From assembly GCF_003633615.1 (NCBI RefSeq), contig NZ_RBKU01000001.1, positions 2,790,001 to 2,854,000 on the forward strand: a stretch of 64,000 bases of DNA, in the 5' to 3' direction. Numbering within the stretch: position 1 is the stretch's first letter; every line of letters begins with the position of its first letter. The notes under the pieces were generated by a model. It was not told where the DNA came from. It saw nothing but the letters and a program-made list of their open reading frames with translations, and did not search any database. Shown here in pieces: positions 44,860-53,329 of this stretch. A program made the translations under genes and the position numbers. The DNA comes from Mucilaginibacter gracilis (GTDB lineage: Bacteria; Bacteroidota; Bacteroidia; Sphingobacteriales; Sphingobacteriaceae).

Positions 44860-45507
44860 ATGACAGACACCATAAAATGCCTTGATTGTACAGCCGATAT
44901 TGAAATGGATAGTGCTTATTGCGACCAATGCGGTAAACAAATATACTTGTGCGAAACCTGCGGCAAACCGGGTAACCAAAAATTTTGCGAATACGACGGA
45001 GGTAATTTAGTTGCCGCAAAGCCAGGCACCACACAAACCGTAAATTCACAAAACCTTAGCCAGGTGGTAGCAACCGCCGTACCCCAAATTTCCACGCCCC
45101 AGCCTGCTGCAACTGTTAATAGCAATGGCGTTATTCCGGCATTAAAATTAATAAACCATACGCTTAACCTCGATATTGATTTAAAGCCCGGTGAGGTATT
45201 TGGAAGAAATACAGGGCCATATGTAGATAAATTACAAACTTATTCTGCCATATCCGGCAAGCACCTTATTTTTCGTTATGAGGCTGTTGGCGGCTGGAGC
45301 TTTGAAGATTTAGGCTCAACCAACGGAACAAAATATAGCACCACCAATATGGATTGGAATAATGTAGTAAAATGTGTACCGGGTAAAACTTTTGTGATAG
45401 AAGATGGTACTTATATTTTGGTAGCTAATATTGAATTTGCTGTTAAAACAGATCAGTCGGTGGCAACCGGCAATGCTGTGCCCACAAACGGAACCCAACA
45501 TTTATGA
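44860..45507 (+). CDS. Zinc-ribbon and FHA-domain protein
   Basis: 215 residues. N-terminal ribbon C7/C10/C21/C24 and a partial second one (C31/C34/C43, fourth position D46). A Pro/Thr/Ala-rich linker (50-95) leads to an FHA domain (about 100-190) with phosphothreonine-binding residues R116 (GRN), S132-H135 (SGKH) and N155-G156-T157 (STNGTKY). FHA domains bind phosphothreonine made by kinases, so the natural partner is the kinase at 38565 or another phosphorylated protein. No enzyme activity is expected. It starts 2 bases after the AAA stop and overlaps the phosphatase start by 4 bp, a strongly coupled arrangement. Confidence 0.88.
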   Translation: MTDTIKCLDCTADIEMDSAYCDQCGKQIYLCETCGKPGNQKFCEYDGGNLVAAKPGTTQTVNSQNLSQVVATAVPQISTPQPAATVNSNGVIPALKLINHTLNLDIDLKPGEVFGRNTGPYVDKLQTYSAISGKHLIFRYEAVGGWSFEDLGSTNGTKYSTTNMDWNNVVKCVPGKTFVIEDGTYILVANIEFAVKTDQSVATGNAVPTNGTQHL

Positions 45508-46250
45508 AGTTTGCAATAGAGGCTATATGCAACATTGGCGCGGTACGCAAAAGTAATCAGGATATGATATTGATAGGTAATCAACTCATTCGTGATGAGG
45601 CGGTTGAATATACCATTGATGCTACCGAGCGAAATTTTTTTGTTGCAGTTTCCGACGGGATGGGTGGCCATTTGGGAGGTGAGGTGGCAAGTGAGCTTGT
45701 GGTAAATCATATGCAAACTTTGGCGGCTCAATTGCCCAATTCTTTAAGCAAAACCCAGCTTTATGCTATCCTTAACCAGGGTATAAAAATGCTTCATGAG
45801 GGCCTCAATGCAAAAGGCGAAGCCAACCCAGCATATTACCAATTAGGTGCAACCTTTATTGGCTTGTTAATTTATAACGGAGCAGCCTATTCCGTTAATA
45901 TTGGCGATAGCAGACTGTACCGGCTGCGTGGCGGTATACTTGCCCAATTATCAAACGACCATAGTTTGAGTAACCTTTTAAACGATGCCAATATACCTTT
46001 AAACAGATTAGCAAACGCGTTTGGCGGAGGGGCAAAAACAATATTTTTCGATTTTGAAGAAGTTAATCTGTTGGATAACGATGTGATGTTGCTATGCTCG
46101 GATGGTTTTAATAACGAACTAAAATTTGAGCAGATTGAAAACATGCTGAGTTTGAATAGCCCCTTAGCAGATATGGTAAACCAAGCTATAGCCAATGGTG
46201 GAAACGATAATATTTCGGCAATTAAAATTTGTATCTCATCGGTACAATAA
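45504..46250 (+). CDS. PP2C-family serine/threonine phosphatase
   Basis: 248 residues, a compact PPM/PP2C domain and nothing else. Metal-binding and fold motifs are RKSNQD (15-20), SDGMGGH (50-56), GDSRLYRL (about 136-143), LLCSDGF (about 193-199) and GGNDNIS near the C-terminus. It lacks a membrane segment or signal, so it is cytoplasmic and should reverse phosphorylation by the kinase of this locus. It is the last gene of the set; the start overlaps the FHA stop by 4 bp. A 206-bp gap precedes the sigma-factor gene. Confidence 0.92.
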   Translation: MKFAIEAICNIGAVRKSNQDMILIGNQLIRDEAVEYTIDATERNFFVAVSDGMGGHLGGEVASELVVNHMQTLAAQLPNSLSKTQLYAILNQGIKMLHEGLNAKGEANPAYYQLGATFIGLLIYNGAAYSVNIGDSRLYRLRGGILAQLSNDHSLSNLLNDANIPLNRLANAFGGGAKTIFFDFEEVNLLDNDVMLLCSDGFNNELKFEQIENMLSLNSPLADMVNQAIANGGNDNISAIKICISSVQ

Positions 46251-46360
46251 AATGTGTTAAAGTACTCGGTTTTTGTACTGATGTAGGCCCGTAATAGTAA
46301 AATCTTAATAGCGCAAATAATTTGTGTTAATAACCACCCCAAAAATAAATTTAAAATAGT

Positions 46361-46393
46361 TGTAAGGAATTAACGGCGCGGGCGACTAAGCGG
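46361..46393 (+). promoter_or_regulatory. Probable autoregulated ECF-sigma promoter of the sigma gene
   Basis: TGTAAGGA at 46361-46368 and CGACTAAGCGG at 46383-46393, separated by 14 bases, match the arrangement at 47349-47382. The ten bases before the first element (ttaaaatagt) are also shared. The unit is 64 bases before the sigma start. It does not resemble the TAnnTTTG promoter of the housekeeping sigma. Confidence 0.7.
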
Positions 46394-46456
46394 CAAATGA
46401 TTAGTTTTACAACACTTGTTTGTAATTGAGTAAAAAATAACGCCATTTAGTATACT

Positions 46457-47056
46457 ATGCCAGCAGATCAAAGTACATCTACTGTTTCGCCCGGCAATGC
46501 TATCCACCCGCACGGATGGGTAGCCGCCCATGCAGATTACCTGTACAGCTTTGCCTTAACAAGAGTAAACAACCCCGAACTTGCTAAGGACCTGGTTCAA
46601 GAAACTTTTTTAGCGGCCCTGCAAAAGGTAAAAAGCTTTGAGGGCCGTAGCAGCGAAAGAACCTGGCTAACCGCTATCCTGAAAAATAAAGTGTTTGATG
46701 TTTATCGCAAAAGGTCTTCGGGATTGTCGCAACAAACAAGTACCACAGATGCAGAGCAGGAACAGGCAGACTTTTTTGACCAGGAAACGGGCCACTGGAA
46801 CGATGAGTACCGGCCAGTAGCTTTCGGCGCGGAGGCAGCCGACCCCATGGAGAGTAAAGAGTTTGCTCAAATACTGCAAAAGTGTATGCAAAAGCTACCT
46901 GCACTATGGATGGCAGTTTTTACCATGAAACACATGGATGATACAAATACCGATAATATTTGCGCCGAATTGAAACTGACTCCCAATAATTTTTGGGTAA
47001 TTATTCATCGCACTAAACTTAATTTACGGGCGTGCCTTCAAAAAAACTGGATATAG
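46457..47056 (+). CDS. ECF-type sigma-70 family RNA polymerase sigma factor
   Basis: 199 residues with the two ECF regions: sigma2 (about 25-90; YLYSFALTRVNNPELAKDLVQETF and WLTAILKNKVFDVYRK) and sigma4 (about 138-199; KLPALWMAVFTMKHMDD and LTPNNFWVIIHRTKLNLRACL). A 50-residue acidic linker lies between. The NNxWVxxHRxxLxLRxxL recognition-helix form marks a minor ECF branch that is paired with zinc-finger anti-sigma proteins. It probably directs transcription from the twin promoters at 46361 and 47349, giving autoregulation plus control of the Met-rich and peroxiredoxin genes. The anti-sigma gene starts 9 bases after its stop. Confidence 0.9.
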   Translation: MPADQSTSTVSPGNAIHPHGWVAAHADYLYSFALTRVNNPELAKDLVQETFLAALQKVKSFEGRSSERTWLTAILKNKVFDVYRKRSSGLSQQTSTTDAEQEQADFFDQETGHWNDEYRPVAFGAEAADPMESKEFAQILQKCMQKLPALWMAVFTMKHMDDTNTDNICAELKLTPNNFWVIIHRTKLNLRACLQKNWI

Positions 47057-47065
47057 CCTAAACAC

Positions 47066-47341
47066 ATGAACGAGATAAAAAAAATTACTTACAACTGCCG
47101 TAAAGCAACCTTTTTGATTGAAAAGAAACAAATAGGCGCAATATCGCTGCGCGAACAGTTGGAGCTTAGGTTGCATTTGGCGGGATGCTCGGTATGTAAA
47201 ACTTTTGAACGCCAGAGTATATTAATTAACCGAATGGTAAAGCAATTGATTAATGATAATCAACACCCGGAAATAAAGCTTAGTGATACCGTTAAAAAGG
47301 AGATGCAAAACAGGATTGAAAACGAATTAAATAAAAATTAA
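47066..47341 (+). CDS. Anti-sigma factor, zinc-finger (ZAS-like)
   Basis: 91 residues. The H-x3-C-x2-C motif (HLAGCSVC, about residues 47-54) with an upstream Cys (YNCRKA, about residue 11) forms the zinc-binding anti-sigma (zf-HC2/ZAS) core. The rest is helical, and no membrane segment is present, so this is a soluble cytoplasmic anti-sigma that may release its sigma when zinc or the cysteines are lost by oxidation or metal stress. The partner is the adjacent sigma (9-bp gap). The second promoter copy begins directly at the stop codon, separating regulator and target genes. Confidence 0.82.
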   Translation: MNEIKKITYNCRKATFLIEKKQIGAISLREQLELRLHLAGCSVCKTFERQSILINRMVKQLINDNQHPEIKLSDTVKKEMQNRIENELNKN

Positions 47342-47348
47342 AATAGTT

Positions 47349-47382
47349 TGTAAGGAGGGGTGGCTACATGCAACTAAGCAGG
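47349..47382 (+). promoter_or_regulatory. Second copy of the ECF-sigma promoter, before the Met-rich gene
   Basis: TGTAAGGA at 47349-47356 and CAACTAAGCAGG at 47371-47382, again with 14 bases between and preceded by ttaaaatagt plus one extra t. Its start is 8 bases after the anti-sigma stop and the second element lies 20 bases before the ATG at 47403. The aaggagg inside it looks like a Shine-Dalgarno site but is better read as part of the promoter. Confidence 0.7.
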
Positions 47383-47402
47383 TAAATAAACAACCACAAC
47401 TC

Positions 47403-47648
47403 ATGAAAACTAAAAACTTTAAATTAAGCTTTATCGCAGTGTTGATGATAGCTTGTTTCACCATCTCGGCTCAGGCAAAAACAAATGGCACTACGCTAAA
47501 GGCAGACACTGCTAAAATGGCCAAGAAAAAGATGGACAAAATGAAAATGGACAAGATGAAAGCTGACAAAATGGACAGTAAAATGGCAAAAGCAAAACCT
47601 GCCAAAAAGCAAATGAGCAAAATGAAAGATACCACAAGTAAAATGTAA
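47403..47648 (+). CDS. Exported Met/Lys-rich small protein (MxxKM-type repeats)
   Basis: 81 residues. A signal peptide (about 1-25, ending SAQA) is followed by a tail of repeated Met-Lys-Asp-Lys-Met units (KKMDKMKMDKMKADKM) and Ala-Lys-Pro. Mature composition is almost only M, K, D, A and T. It resembles pentapeptide MXKDX repeat proteins found in ECF-sigma/redoxin loci. Methionine-rich exported peptides can bind copper or silver or absorb hypochlorite; that is inference. It is probably the first target of the sigma factor through the promoter at 47349. A terminator follows the gene, so the redoxin may be partly read through or have its own signal. Confidence 0.8.
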   Translation: MKTKNFKLSFIAVLMIACFTISAQAKTNGTTLKADTAKMAKKKMDKMKMDKMKADKMDSKMAKAKPAKKQMSKMKDTTSKM

Positions 47649-47664
47649 GGTAAATTTTGTTTAC

Positions 47665-47699
47665 GAGAGAAGGATGCCTGTAATCCTTCTCTCTTTTTT
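47665..47699 (+). terminator. Intrinsic terminator after the Met-rich gene
   Basis: An 11-bp perfect stem, gagagaaggat at 47665-47675 with atccttctctc at 47683-47693, has a 7-nt loop and is followed by six T at 47694-47699. Confidence 0.85.
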
Positions 47700-47706
47700 A
47701 TATCCA

Positions 47707-47725
47707 CCCCCCCCCCAAAAAAAAA
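47707..47725 (+). repeat. C10-A9 homopolymer tract just before the peroxiredoxin gene
   Basis: Ten C (47707-47716) run into nine A (47717-47725), and the ATG lies at 47730. Poly-C tracts of this length slip readily during replication. It sits in the leader or promoter space of the next gene, so length changes could alter its expression. A miscounted homopolymer in the assembly is also possible. Confidence 0.85.
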
Positions 47726-47729
47726 TCAA

Positions 47730-48308
47730 ATGAAGAAATTAATACTATTAAGCTTTTGCATGATGATGCAACTGGCCGTATGGGCACAAAGTGGCCTAAA
47801 AACAGGGGACGTGGCACCTCAATTTACAGTAACTGATAATTTGGGCAAAACAATAAGTTTGAAAGCCTTGCTCAAAACCAACAAGGCTGTGCTTTTATTT
47901 TTTTATCGCGGGCAATGGTGCCCTTATTGCAATAAGCACATTCAGCAATTGCAAGATTCGTTGCAGCTATTAACAGCAAAAGGTGCCTACGTGCTTGGCG
48001 TAACACCCGAAACCGGAGATAATATCAACAAAACCATCGAAAAAACGCATGCTTCATTTTCAATAGTACATGATAAAGATTATCGTGTGATGAAGGCCTA
48101 CGATGTTAATTTCGCGATGGATGCAGCGATGGTGGCCAAGTACAAAACTTATGGTATAGACCTTGAACGAAACAATGGCAATACCGATAATGTGTTACCC
48201 GTACCGGCAACGTACCTGATAGATAAATCCGGTAAAATTATTTACGTTCAGTTTGATAAAGACTATCGTAAAAGAGCCTCTGTGGCTGCTATCCTCCAAA
48301 AGCTATAA
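47730..48308 (+). CDS. Exported peroxiredoxin-like (AhpC/TSA-fold) protein
   Basis: 192 residues with a signal peptide (about 1-19, ending VWAQ). The thioredoxin-fold redoxin domain has FFYRGQWCPYC (about 58-68), with the WCPYC pair, then GVTPETGDN and VPATYLIDKSGKI. The motif resembles alkyl hydroperoxide reductase/TSA proteins that have WCPYC and act as thiol peroxidase or reductase in the periplasm; the exact substrate is unknown. It sits downstream of the sigma-anti-sigma-Met-rich set but after a terminator and a C10-A9 tract, so its link to that regulon is likely rather than shown. A terminator follows. Confidence 0.88.
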   Translation: MKKLILLSFCMMMQLAVWAQSGLKTGDVAPQFTVTDNLGKTISLKALLKTNKAVLLFFYRGQWCPYCNKHIQQLQDSLQLLTAKGAYVLGVTPETGDNINKTIEKTHASFSIVHDKDYRVMKAYDVNFAMDAAMVAKYKTYGIDLERNNGNTDNVLPVPATYLIDKSGKIIYVQFDKDYRKRASVAAILQKL

Positions 48309-48665
48309 TTATTGTCTCCCGTTAGCCTGGTGCTGATACGGGAGATTTTTTTATCCACACCTAATTTTCATTATACCCACCCCTCATTTGCTGCAATTGT
48401 GGCGGGTGAGGGGTGTTTGCTTAGCTTACTTTTTAAACAAGCATTTTATTCTTACCACTCTCTCAATATCCGCATCTCGCGAAAAAAAATTAATCGATGC
48501 CTCATGTCATTGTAACTATGTATTGAAGTATGCGTAAAAAAGCTAAGGTATTGCTATATTTAAATCGTTATTTGGCAGTTTACAGGTTTTTTAAAAATGT
48601 TTGGTGGCTTGCATAAAAAACATTATTATAAGTTACATTGCTGTTGCTGTAATTAAAAATGTACT
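48309..48665 (+). other. 357-bp intergenic region before the second adhesin operon
   Basis: Besides the terminator at 48315 there is a second hairpin with a 9-bp stem, cacccctca at 48378-48386 with tgaggggtg at 48407-48415. I see no gene, and no exact TAnnTTTG before the ATG at 48666. Confidence 0.4.
48315..48352 (+). terminator. Intrinsic terminator of the peroxiredoxin gene
   Basis: An 8-bp stem, tctcccgt at 48315-48322 with acgggaga at 48338-48345, is followed by a run of seven T (48346-48352). Confidence 0.8.
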
Positions 48666-51600
48666 ATGGTTAAAACTTACCTGCTCAAAATAATTTTCCT
48701 GCTCGCCATATTCACCCAATTTTTCAGCCGGGTATCGGCACAGTATGCTATCGGCGGCACTGCTGGTCCTAATTTATATAATTCGGTTTACTGGCTCACC
48801 TGGGACCCTACCGGGCAAGGCAGCACCATGATATCATACCCAGCCGGGGCCAATGCTTATAATGTTGTAAACGGTACTTATGTATGGCAATTTTCGCCCA
48901 CGGTGCGTATTACCGCCATTATTAGTAACGAGGCTTTTTTGGGTGGTGCAACGGCTACCATGTCGTCTTCTACGCCGGGCATCTACGAGCACGATGGGCT
49001 CGATCTTATTTATTCGGGTAATAACCAACCCAAGCCAGCGTCGAGAGGTGTATCTAATTCAAGTTTGGTAAGCCCATACGGCGGACAGGTAACATTTGAT
49101 ATTGATGTTAAGGTGGCTATATTAATTAATGGCGTGTACACGGATGTAATATATCCGGGCATGGTAATTGCCGATGCAGAATCTATTGATTCGAGCGGCG
49201 AATTTATTTCGGGAGATACGCCAAACCCCATTTCATGGCAGTTAATTAACAAAAGAACCGAAGGCAATGTTCAGGATAGCCATTATAAGATGGATCTGTC
49301 GAACGGTGGAAGGTCATTTAAACTTTATGCCGATTTATTGCCCGGTAACTTTGGTGTGCAGGCGGTATTGTTTGCTCACGGGGCGCGTAACCTTAAAAAC
49401 GTTTCGATGAAAGGGTCGGGTTTAACAGGGATAGGGATAGGTTTTGTTTTGCCCTTTGATGAGGGCGATGCGCCGTCAACATACGGTACACCAGGGCACT
49501 ACATCGATCAGTTTCAAATAACAGATTATTATGCCGGCGACGGTACCTATGCGGTTGTAAACTATCAAACCACACCGCTTTTAGCTAAGTCGAGCGTTTA
49601 TATTGGCGATAATAATGTTGACCCGGATGGACAACCCGTTAGCAGTTTACTGGCCAATAACGATGATTTGGTTGGCAACGCCGACGAAAGCACCTTAGTG
49701 CCAGCTACCTTGCCTACCGTGAAAGTAAATCAGGCTGGTAATGTGGTGTTCAATATACCTGTTACTAACGGCAAAAGCATTCCGGCAACGCTCTATGCCT
49801 GGATAGATTTTAATGGCGATGGGGTGTTTTCTGCCAGCGAAATGGTGTCGGTACCTGTACCGGCAAATACTAATAACCAGGTTTTTGTACTCACTTTTTT
49901 AAATTCCAGTTTCTCCAGCAAACTAAAAGTTGGGCCTTTATATGCCAGGCTCCGCATCACAACAAGTACACTTTTGGATGATACCGGTACCAATATTGAT
50001 GAGCGTAGTGTTTCGTACGCCGCCGATGGCGAGGCCGAAGATTATAAATTGAATGATGTTGTGGGCCTCTCCATTTCCGGAACCATATTTGACGACCATA
50101 ACGGAACCCTTGATGGCCTTATATCAGGCACAGCAATTCAAAAGGTATCTGGCGTGCAGTTGTATGCTTACCTGGTTGATAATACCGGTGTGGTAGTAAA
50201 TAAGGTAACTGTTGCCGCCGACGGAACTTATACTTTATTAAACATTAACAACGGTACTTATACGGTTGCCATTTCAACAAATAACGTAGCAACAGGCAGT
50301 TTGTTGGCTGCCGTGGTAGCAAATTTACCCGCTGCCTGGCGAGCCGCAGGCGAAACCTATGGTATCAACAATGCGGGCAATACTGGTATAGAAGCCGGAA
50401 CGCCAAACTGCCGCATACAGGTGGTAACACCAGGATCGAGCCTGGATGTTACGGGTGTGAATTTTGGGTTAAACCAAATCCCGATTGCCGTTGCAGATGC
50501 AGGCACAACCACAATTGGGACGCCTATAACGCTTGATATACCTGCTAACGACTCGGACCCGGATGGCACACTTGATATTACGAAAGTGTTGTTGATAGAC
50601 CCTGCCGACAATGTAAAGAAAACAACAGTAACCATTGCGGGCCAGGGCACCTATACCGTAAACACCACAACAGGCAAAGTAACGTTTACACCTGTTGCCA
50701 CCTTTACCGGGAAGAGTACTATAATGTACACCATTAAGGATGACGCAGGCGCCGAAAGTGCAAGTGCGTTAATAACAGTAACCGTAAAACCAGTAGGTAC
50801 AAATGATGTTGGCCAAACGCCGGTTAATACACCCATTACAACCATAGTAACGGCTAATGATGGCCCCAGTGCTACAGGTGCCACGGTTACTGCGGTTACA
50901 CCACCTGCGCATGGTACTATACTTGTAAACCCATCGGGCACAATAACTTACACTCCTGCTAACGGATATGTAGGTACAGATACATACACCTACATACTAA
51001 CCACGCCCGATGGTACCGCATCCGACCCGATAACCGTTACTATTACTGTTTACACGGCATCATACACCTTAACTAAGGCGGCTACCAACAGTGTAAGCAA
51101 AACCGGAGACATCATTACTTATGCGTTGATAGTTACCAATACCGGCACCTCGGTTTTATCAAATATTGCCGTAACTGATGCGGGGGCCGATGCCGGTTCT
51201 ATTACACCAGCATCAGTAGCCAGCCTCGTGGTGGGAGCGTCAACCACAGTAACCGCAAAACATACTGTAACGCAGGCCGATGTTAATGCAGGCCTTTACA
51301 GTAACCAGGCGGCAGCTACCGCAACCGACCCTAAAGGAAACGTGGTAACCAAACCAAAATCCGACGACCCGTCGACAAGTGCCGTTGACGATCCAACGGT
51401 GGTTACCATAGTGCCGGTGGCTGCGGTTACCCTCACCAAAACGGGGGTACTATCTGGCGTAACCCAAATTTTTTATACGTTTGTGATAAAAAATACCGGC
51501 AACGTAACCCTTACCACGCTCACTTTAACCGATGCTGTTTTAAACCTTACCGATTTTTCGATAGCATTACCTTCCGGAATATTGGTGCCCGGCGCAAGTG

Positions 51601-52298
51601 TAACTTATACCACAATATATTCGGTAAGCCAGGCAAACAGAGATGCCGGCAGCGTAACCAATTTGGCCACGGCCACAGGTAAAGATGCTGCTGGGCATAC
51701 GGGCAATTCAACATCGGGCGTAGTAATTTCGGTGCCAAAATCTCCTGTGGCTGCAAATGATGTATCGGGCACTACCTCAAACCAACCGGTAGTAATCAGC
51801 ATCCTCACTAATGATAGCCCGGGCAGTGTACCGTTTGATCCAACAAGTATCGAAATCATGACCCAGCCCGCGCATGGAACAGTGAAAGCTAATAGCGACG
51901 GAACCGTAACCTATACGCCAACAATTGGTTATAACGGCCCCGATAGCTTTACCTACCGCGTGAAAGATATTTACGGTTATTACACCAATATTGCTACCGT
52001 TACAGTTACAGATGTTTTTGAAGGCATTAAAATACCTACCATGTTTACACCGAATGGCGATGGCGTAAATGATGTATTCGAGATTAGAAACCTTAACCAA
52101 TATGCCCATAACGAACTGATAATTGTAAACCGGTGGGGCAACGAGGTTTACAGGCAAAACGACTATCAAAACACCTGGAGCGGCACAGGCCTTAACGAGG
52201 GTACCTACTATTATTTATTGCGTTTAAAAACCAACGAAGGAACGGATTGGCAGGTGTTTAAAGGTTATGTGACATTGATAAGAACATTAAAAAAATAA
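48666..52298 (+). CDS. T9SS-exported giant surface protein (GEVED, DUF11, cadherin-like, gliding-type CTD)
   Basis: 1210 residues. Signal peptide about 1-26 (ending RVSAQ). A CshA-like non-repetitive domain (about 27-300) is followed by a GEVED-type domain (about 310-465; [31 protein letters not shown]), an SdrD-B-like Ca-binding or collagen-like fold (about 470-600), two Ig/cadherin-like segments (600-795), two DUF11 repeats (about 800-1020; [16 protein letters not shown] and [16 protein letters not shown]), another cadherin-like domain (about 1020-1115), and a CHU_C/type B T9SS CTD (about 1120-1210; [37 protein letters not shown]). The surface-displayed protein is probably an adhesin. Its partner PorP/SprF gene starts on its stop codon (taATGg), and an OmpA protein follows. 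Confidence 0.88.
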   Translation: MVKTYLLKIIFLLAIFTQFFSRVSAQYAIGGTAGPNLYNSVYWLTWDPTGQGSTMISYPAGANAYNVVNGTYVWQFSPTVRITAIISNEAFLGGATATMSSSTPGIYEHDGLDLIYSGNNQPKPASRGVSNSSLVSPYGGQVTFDIDVKVAILINGVYTDVIYPGMVIADAESIDSSGEFISGDTPNPISWQLINKRTEGNVQDSHYKMDLSNGGRSFKLYADLLPGNFGVQAVLFAHGARNLKNVSMKGSGLTGIGIGFVLPFDEGDAPSTYGTPGHYIDQFQITDYYAGDGTYAVVNYQTTPLLAKSSVYIGDNNVDPDGQPVSSLLANNDDLVGNADESTLVPATLPTVKVNQAGNVVFNIPVTNGKSIPATLYAWIDFNGDGVFSASEMVSVPVPANTNNQVFVLTFLNSSFSSKLKVGPLYARLRITTSTLLDDTGTNIDERSVSYAADGEAEDYKLNDVVGLSISGTIFDDHNGTLDGLISGTAIQKVSGVQLYAYLVDNTGVVVNKVTVAADGTYTLLNINNGTYTVAISTNNVATGSLLAAVVANLPAAWRAAGETYGINNAGNTGIEAGTPNCRIQVVTPGSSLDVTGVNFGLNQIPIAVADAGTTTIGTPITLDIPANDSDPDGTLDITKVLLIDPADNVKKTTVTIAGQGTYTVNTTTGKVTFTPVATFTGKSTIMYTIKDDAGAESASALITVTVKPVGTNDVGQTPVNTPITTIVTANDGPSATGATVTAVTPPAHGTILVNPSGTITYTPANGYVGTDTYTYILTTPDGTASDPITVTITVYTASYTLTKAATNSVSKTGDIITYALIVTNTGTSVLSNIAVTDAGADAGSITPASVASLVVGASTTVTAKHTVTQADVNAGLYSNQAAATATDPKGNVVTKPKSDDPSTSAVDDPTVVTIVPVAAVTLTKTGVLSGVTQIFYTFVIKNTGNVTLTTLTLTDAVLNLTDFSIALPSGILVPGASVTYTTIYSVSQANRDAGSVTNLATATGKDAAGHTGNSTSGVVISVPKSPVAANDVSGTTSNQPVVISILTNDSPGSVPFDPTSIEIMTQPAHGTVKANSDGTVTYTPTIGYNGPDSFTYRVKDIYGYYTNIATVTVTDVFEGIKIPTMFTPNGDGVNDVFEIRNLNQYAHNELIIVNRWGNEVYRQNDYQNTWSGTGLNEGTYYYLLRLKTNEGTDWQVFKGYVTLIRTLKK

Positions 52299-53281
52299 TG
52301 GAGAAGCATTATAATATGAGACGAATACTGATCTTATCAACATTGATGCTATGCGCCAGGCTTGTTTATGCACAGCAGGATGCGCAGCAAAGCCAATACA
52401 TGTTTAACGGTATTTATATTAACCCGGCTTATGCCGGCTATAAAGAAAATTTAAACCTGCATAGCTACTACCGCACCCAATGGACGGGTATTAACGGGGC
52501 ACCCAAAAGTATGTCGTTAGCGGTGGATGCCAGTGCTAATGATGGTAACGTTGGCCTGGCCATGCAAATAAGCAGCGACAAGTTGGGCGCTCAAACTAAT
52601 CTTTCGGCCTATGCCAATTATGCTTACAGGTTAAGGCTAAATGCCGACGGTACATCGAGGCTGGCATTTGGTTTAGGTGTTGGTGTTATGCAGTTGAGTA
52701 TGGATGGCTCGTTATTAAGCACTAACGACCCAGAGCCTAACCAGTTAACCGGCGTACAAAGCCTTATAGTGCCCGATGGAAGGTTGGGCATTTACTTTGC
52801 AAACAAAGCTGTTTATGCGGGCTTATCGGTTGATAACTTAATTGCACAGTATGGCAATTTTAAAAACTTTAATTATGTGGCGCAGCCAAAGCCGCATATT
52901 TATTTAACCGCCGGTATGCTTTTACCGCTTACCGAGGATATAAAACTTAAGCCGAGTGTTTTACTTAAAGACGATAGGGGCGGGCCTACCAGTTTAGATG
53001 CCAATGCCTTTTTTATTCTTGGTGATAAAATATGGTTGGGCGGCTCATACCGCATGGGGGTAAAGCTTTACAATAAAAACTATTTACAGAGCGACCTGAG
53101 CAACAGTAATTCGGCAGTTGCTGCAATTGAGCTTTTCCCTGTAGAAAACCTGCGTGTAGGTTATGCTTATGATTTATCAGTTGGGCCATTGCAGGGTTAT
53201 AGTGGCGGCACGCACGAAATTTCAATAGGCTACTACTTTAAAACCCGCAAAAGCAGGATGCTTACACCGAGGTATTTTTAA
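52298..53281 (+). CDS. PorP/SprF family outer-membrane protein
   Basis: 327 residues; the ATG at 52298 overlaps the adhesin stop by one base, but the ATG at 52316 would also give the signal peptide (MRRILILSTLMLCA then VYAQQ). The PorP/SprF signature QYMFNGIYINPAYAGYKEN begins after the signal, followed by a barrel-like alternation of strands and an aromatic C-terminal region (EISIGYYFKTRK). It should receive or hold the adhesin 48666 at the outer membrane via the T9SS. Translational coupling to that gene is strong evidence that they work together. Confidence 0.9.
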   Translation: MEKHYNMRRILILSTLMLCARLVYAQQDAQQSQYMFNGIYINPAYAGYKENLNLHSYYRTQWTGINGAPKSMSLAVDASANDGNVGLAMQISSDKLGAQTNLSAYANYAYRLRLNADGTSRLAFGLGVGVMQLSMDGSLLSTNDPEPNQLTGVQSLIVPDGRLGIYFANKAVYAGLSVDNLIAQYGNFKNFNYVAQPKPHIYLTAGMLLPLTEDIKLKPSVLLKDDRGGPTSLDANAFFILGDKIWLGGSYRMGVKLYNKNYLQSDLSNSNSAVAAIELFPVENLRVGYAYDLSVGPLQGYSGGTHEISIGYYFKTRKSRMLTPRYF

Positions 53282-53329
53282 TTATTGCCGATTACAAAAA
53301 CAGAATGTTTGATTAGTATGAACATATAA

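Noticed and set aside
47351..47385. A Shine-Dalgarno-like taaggagg followed by a five-codon ORF (ATG at 47368)
   Set aside because: The same bases form the first element and spacer of the twin ECF promoter at 47349-47382, and the predicted start site lies after it, so this stretch is probably not transcribed from that promoter.
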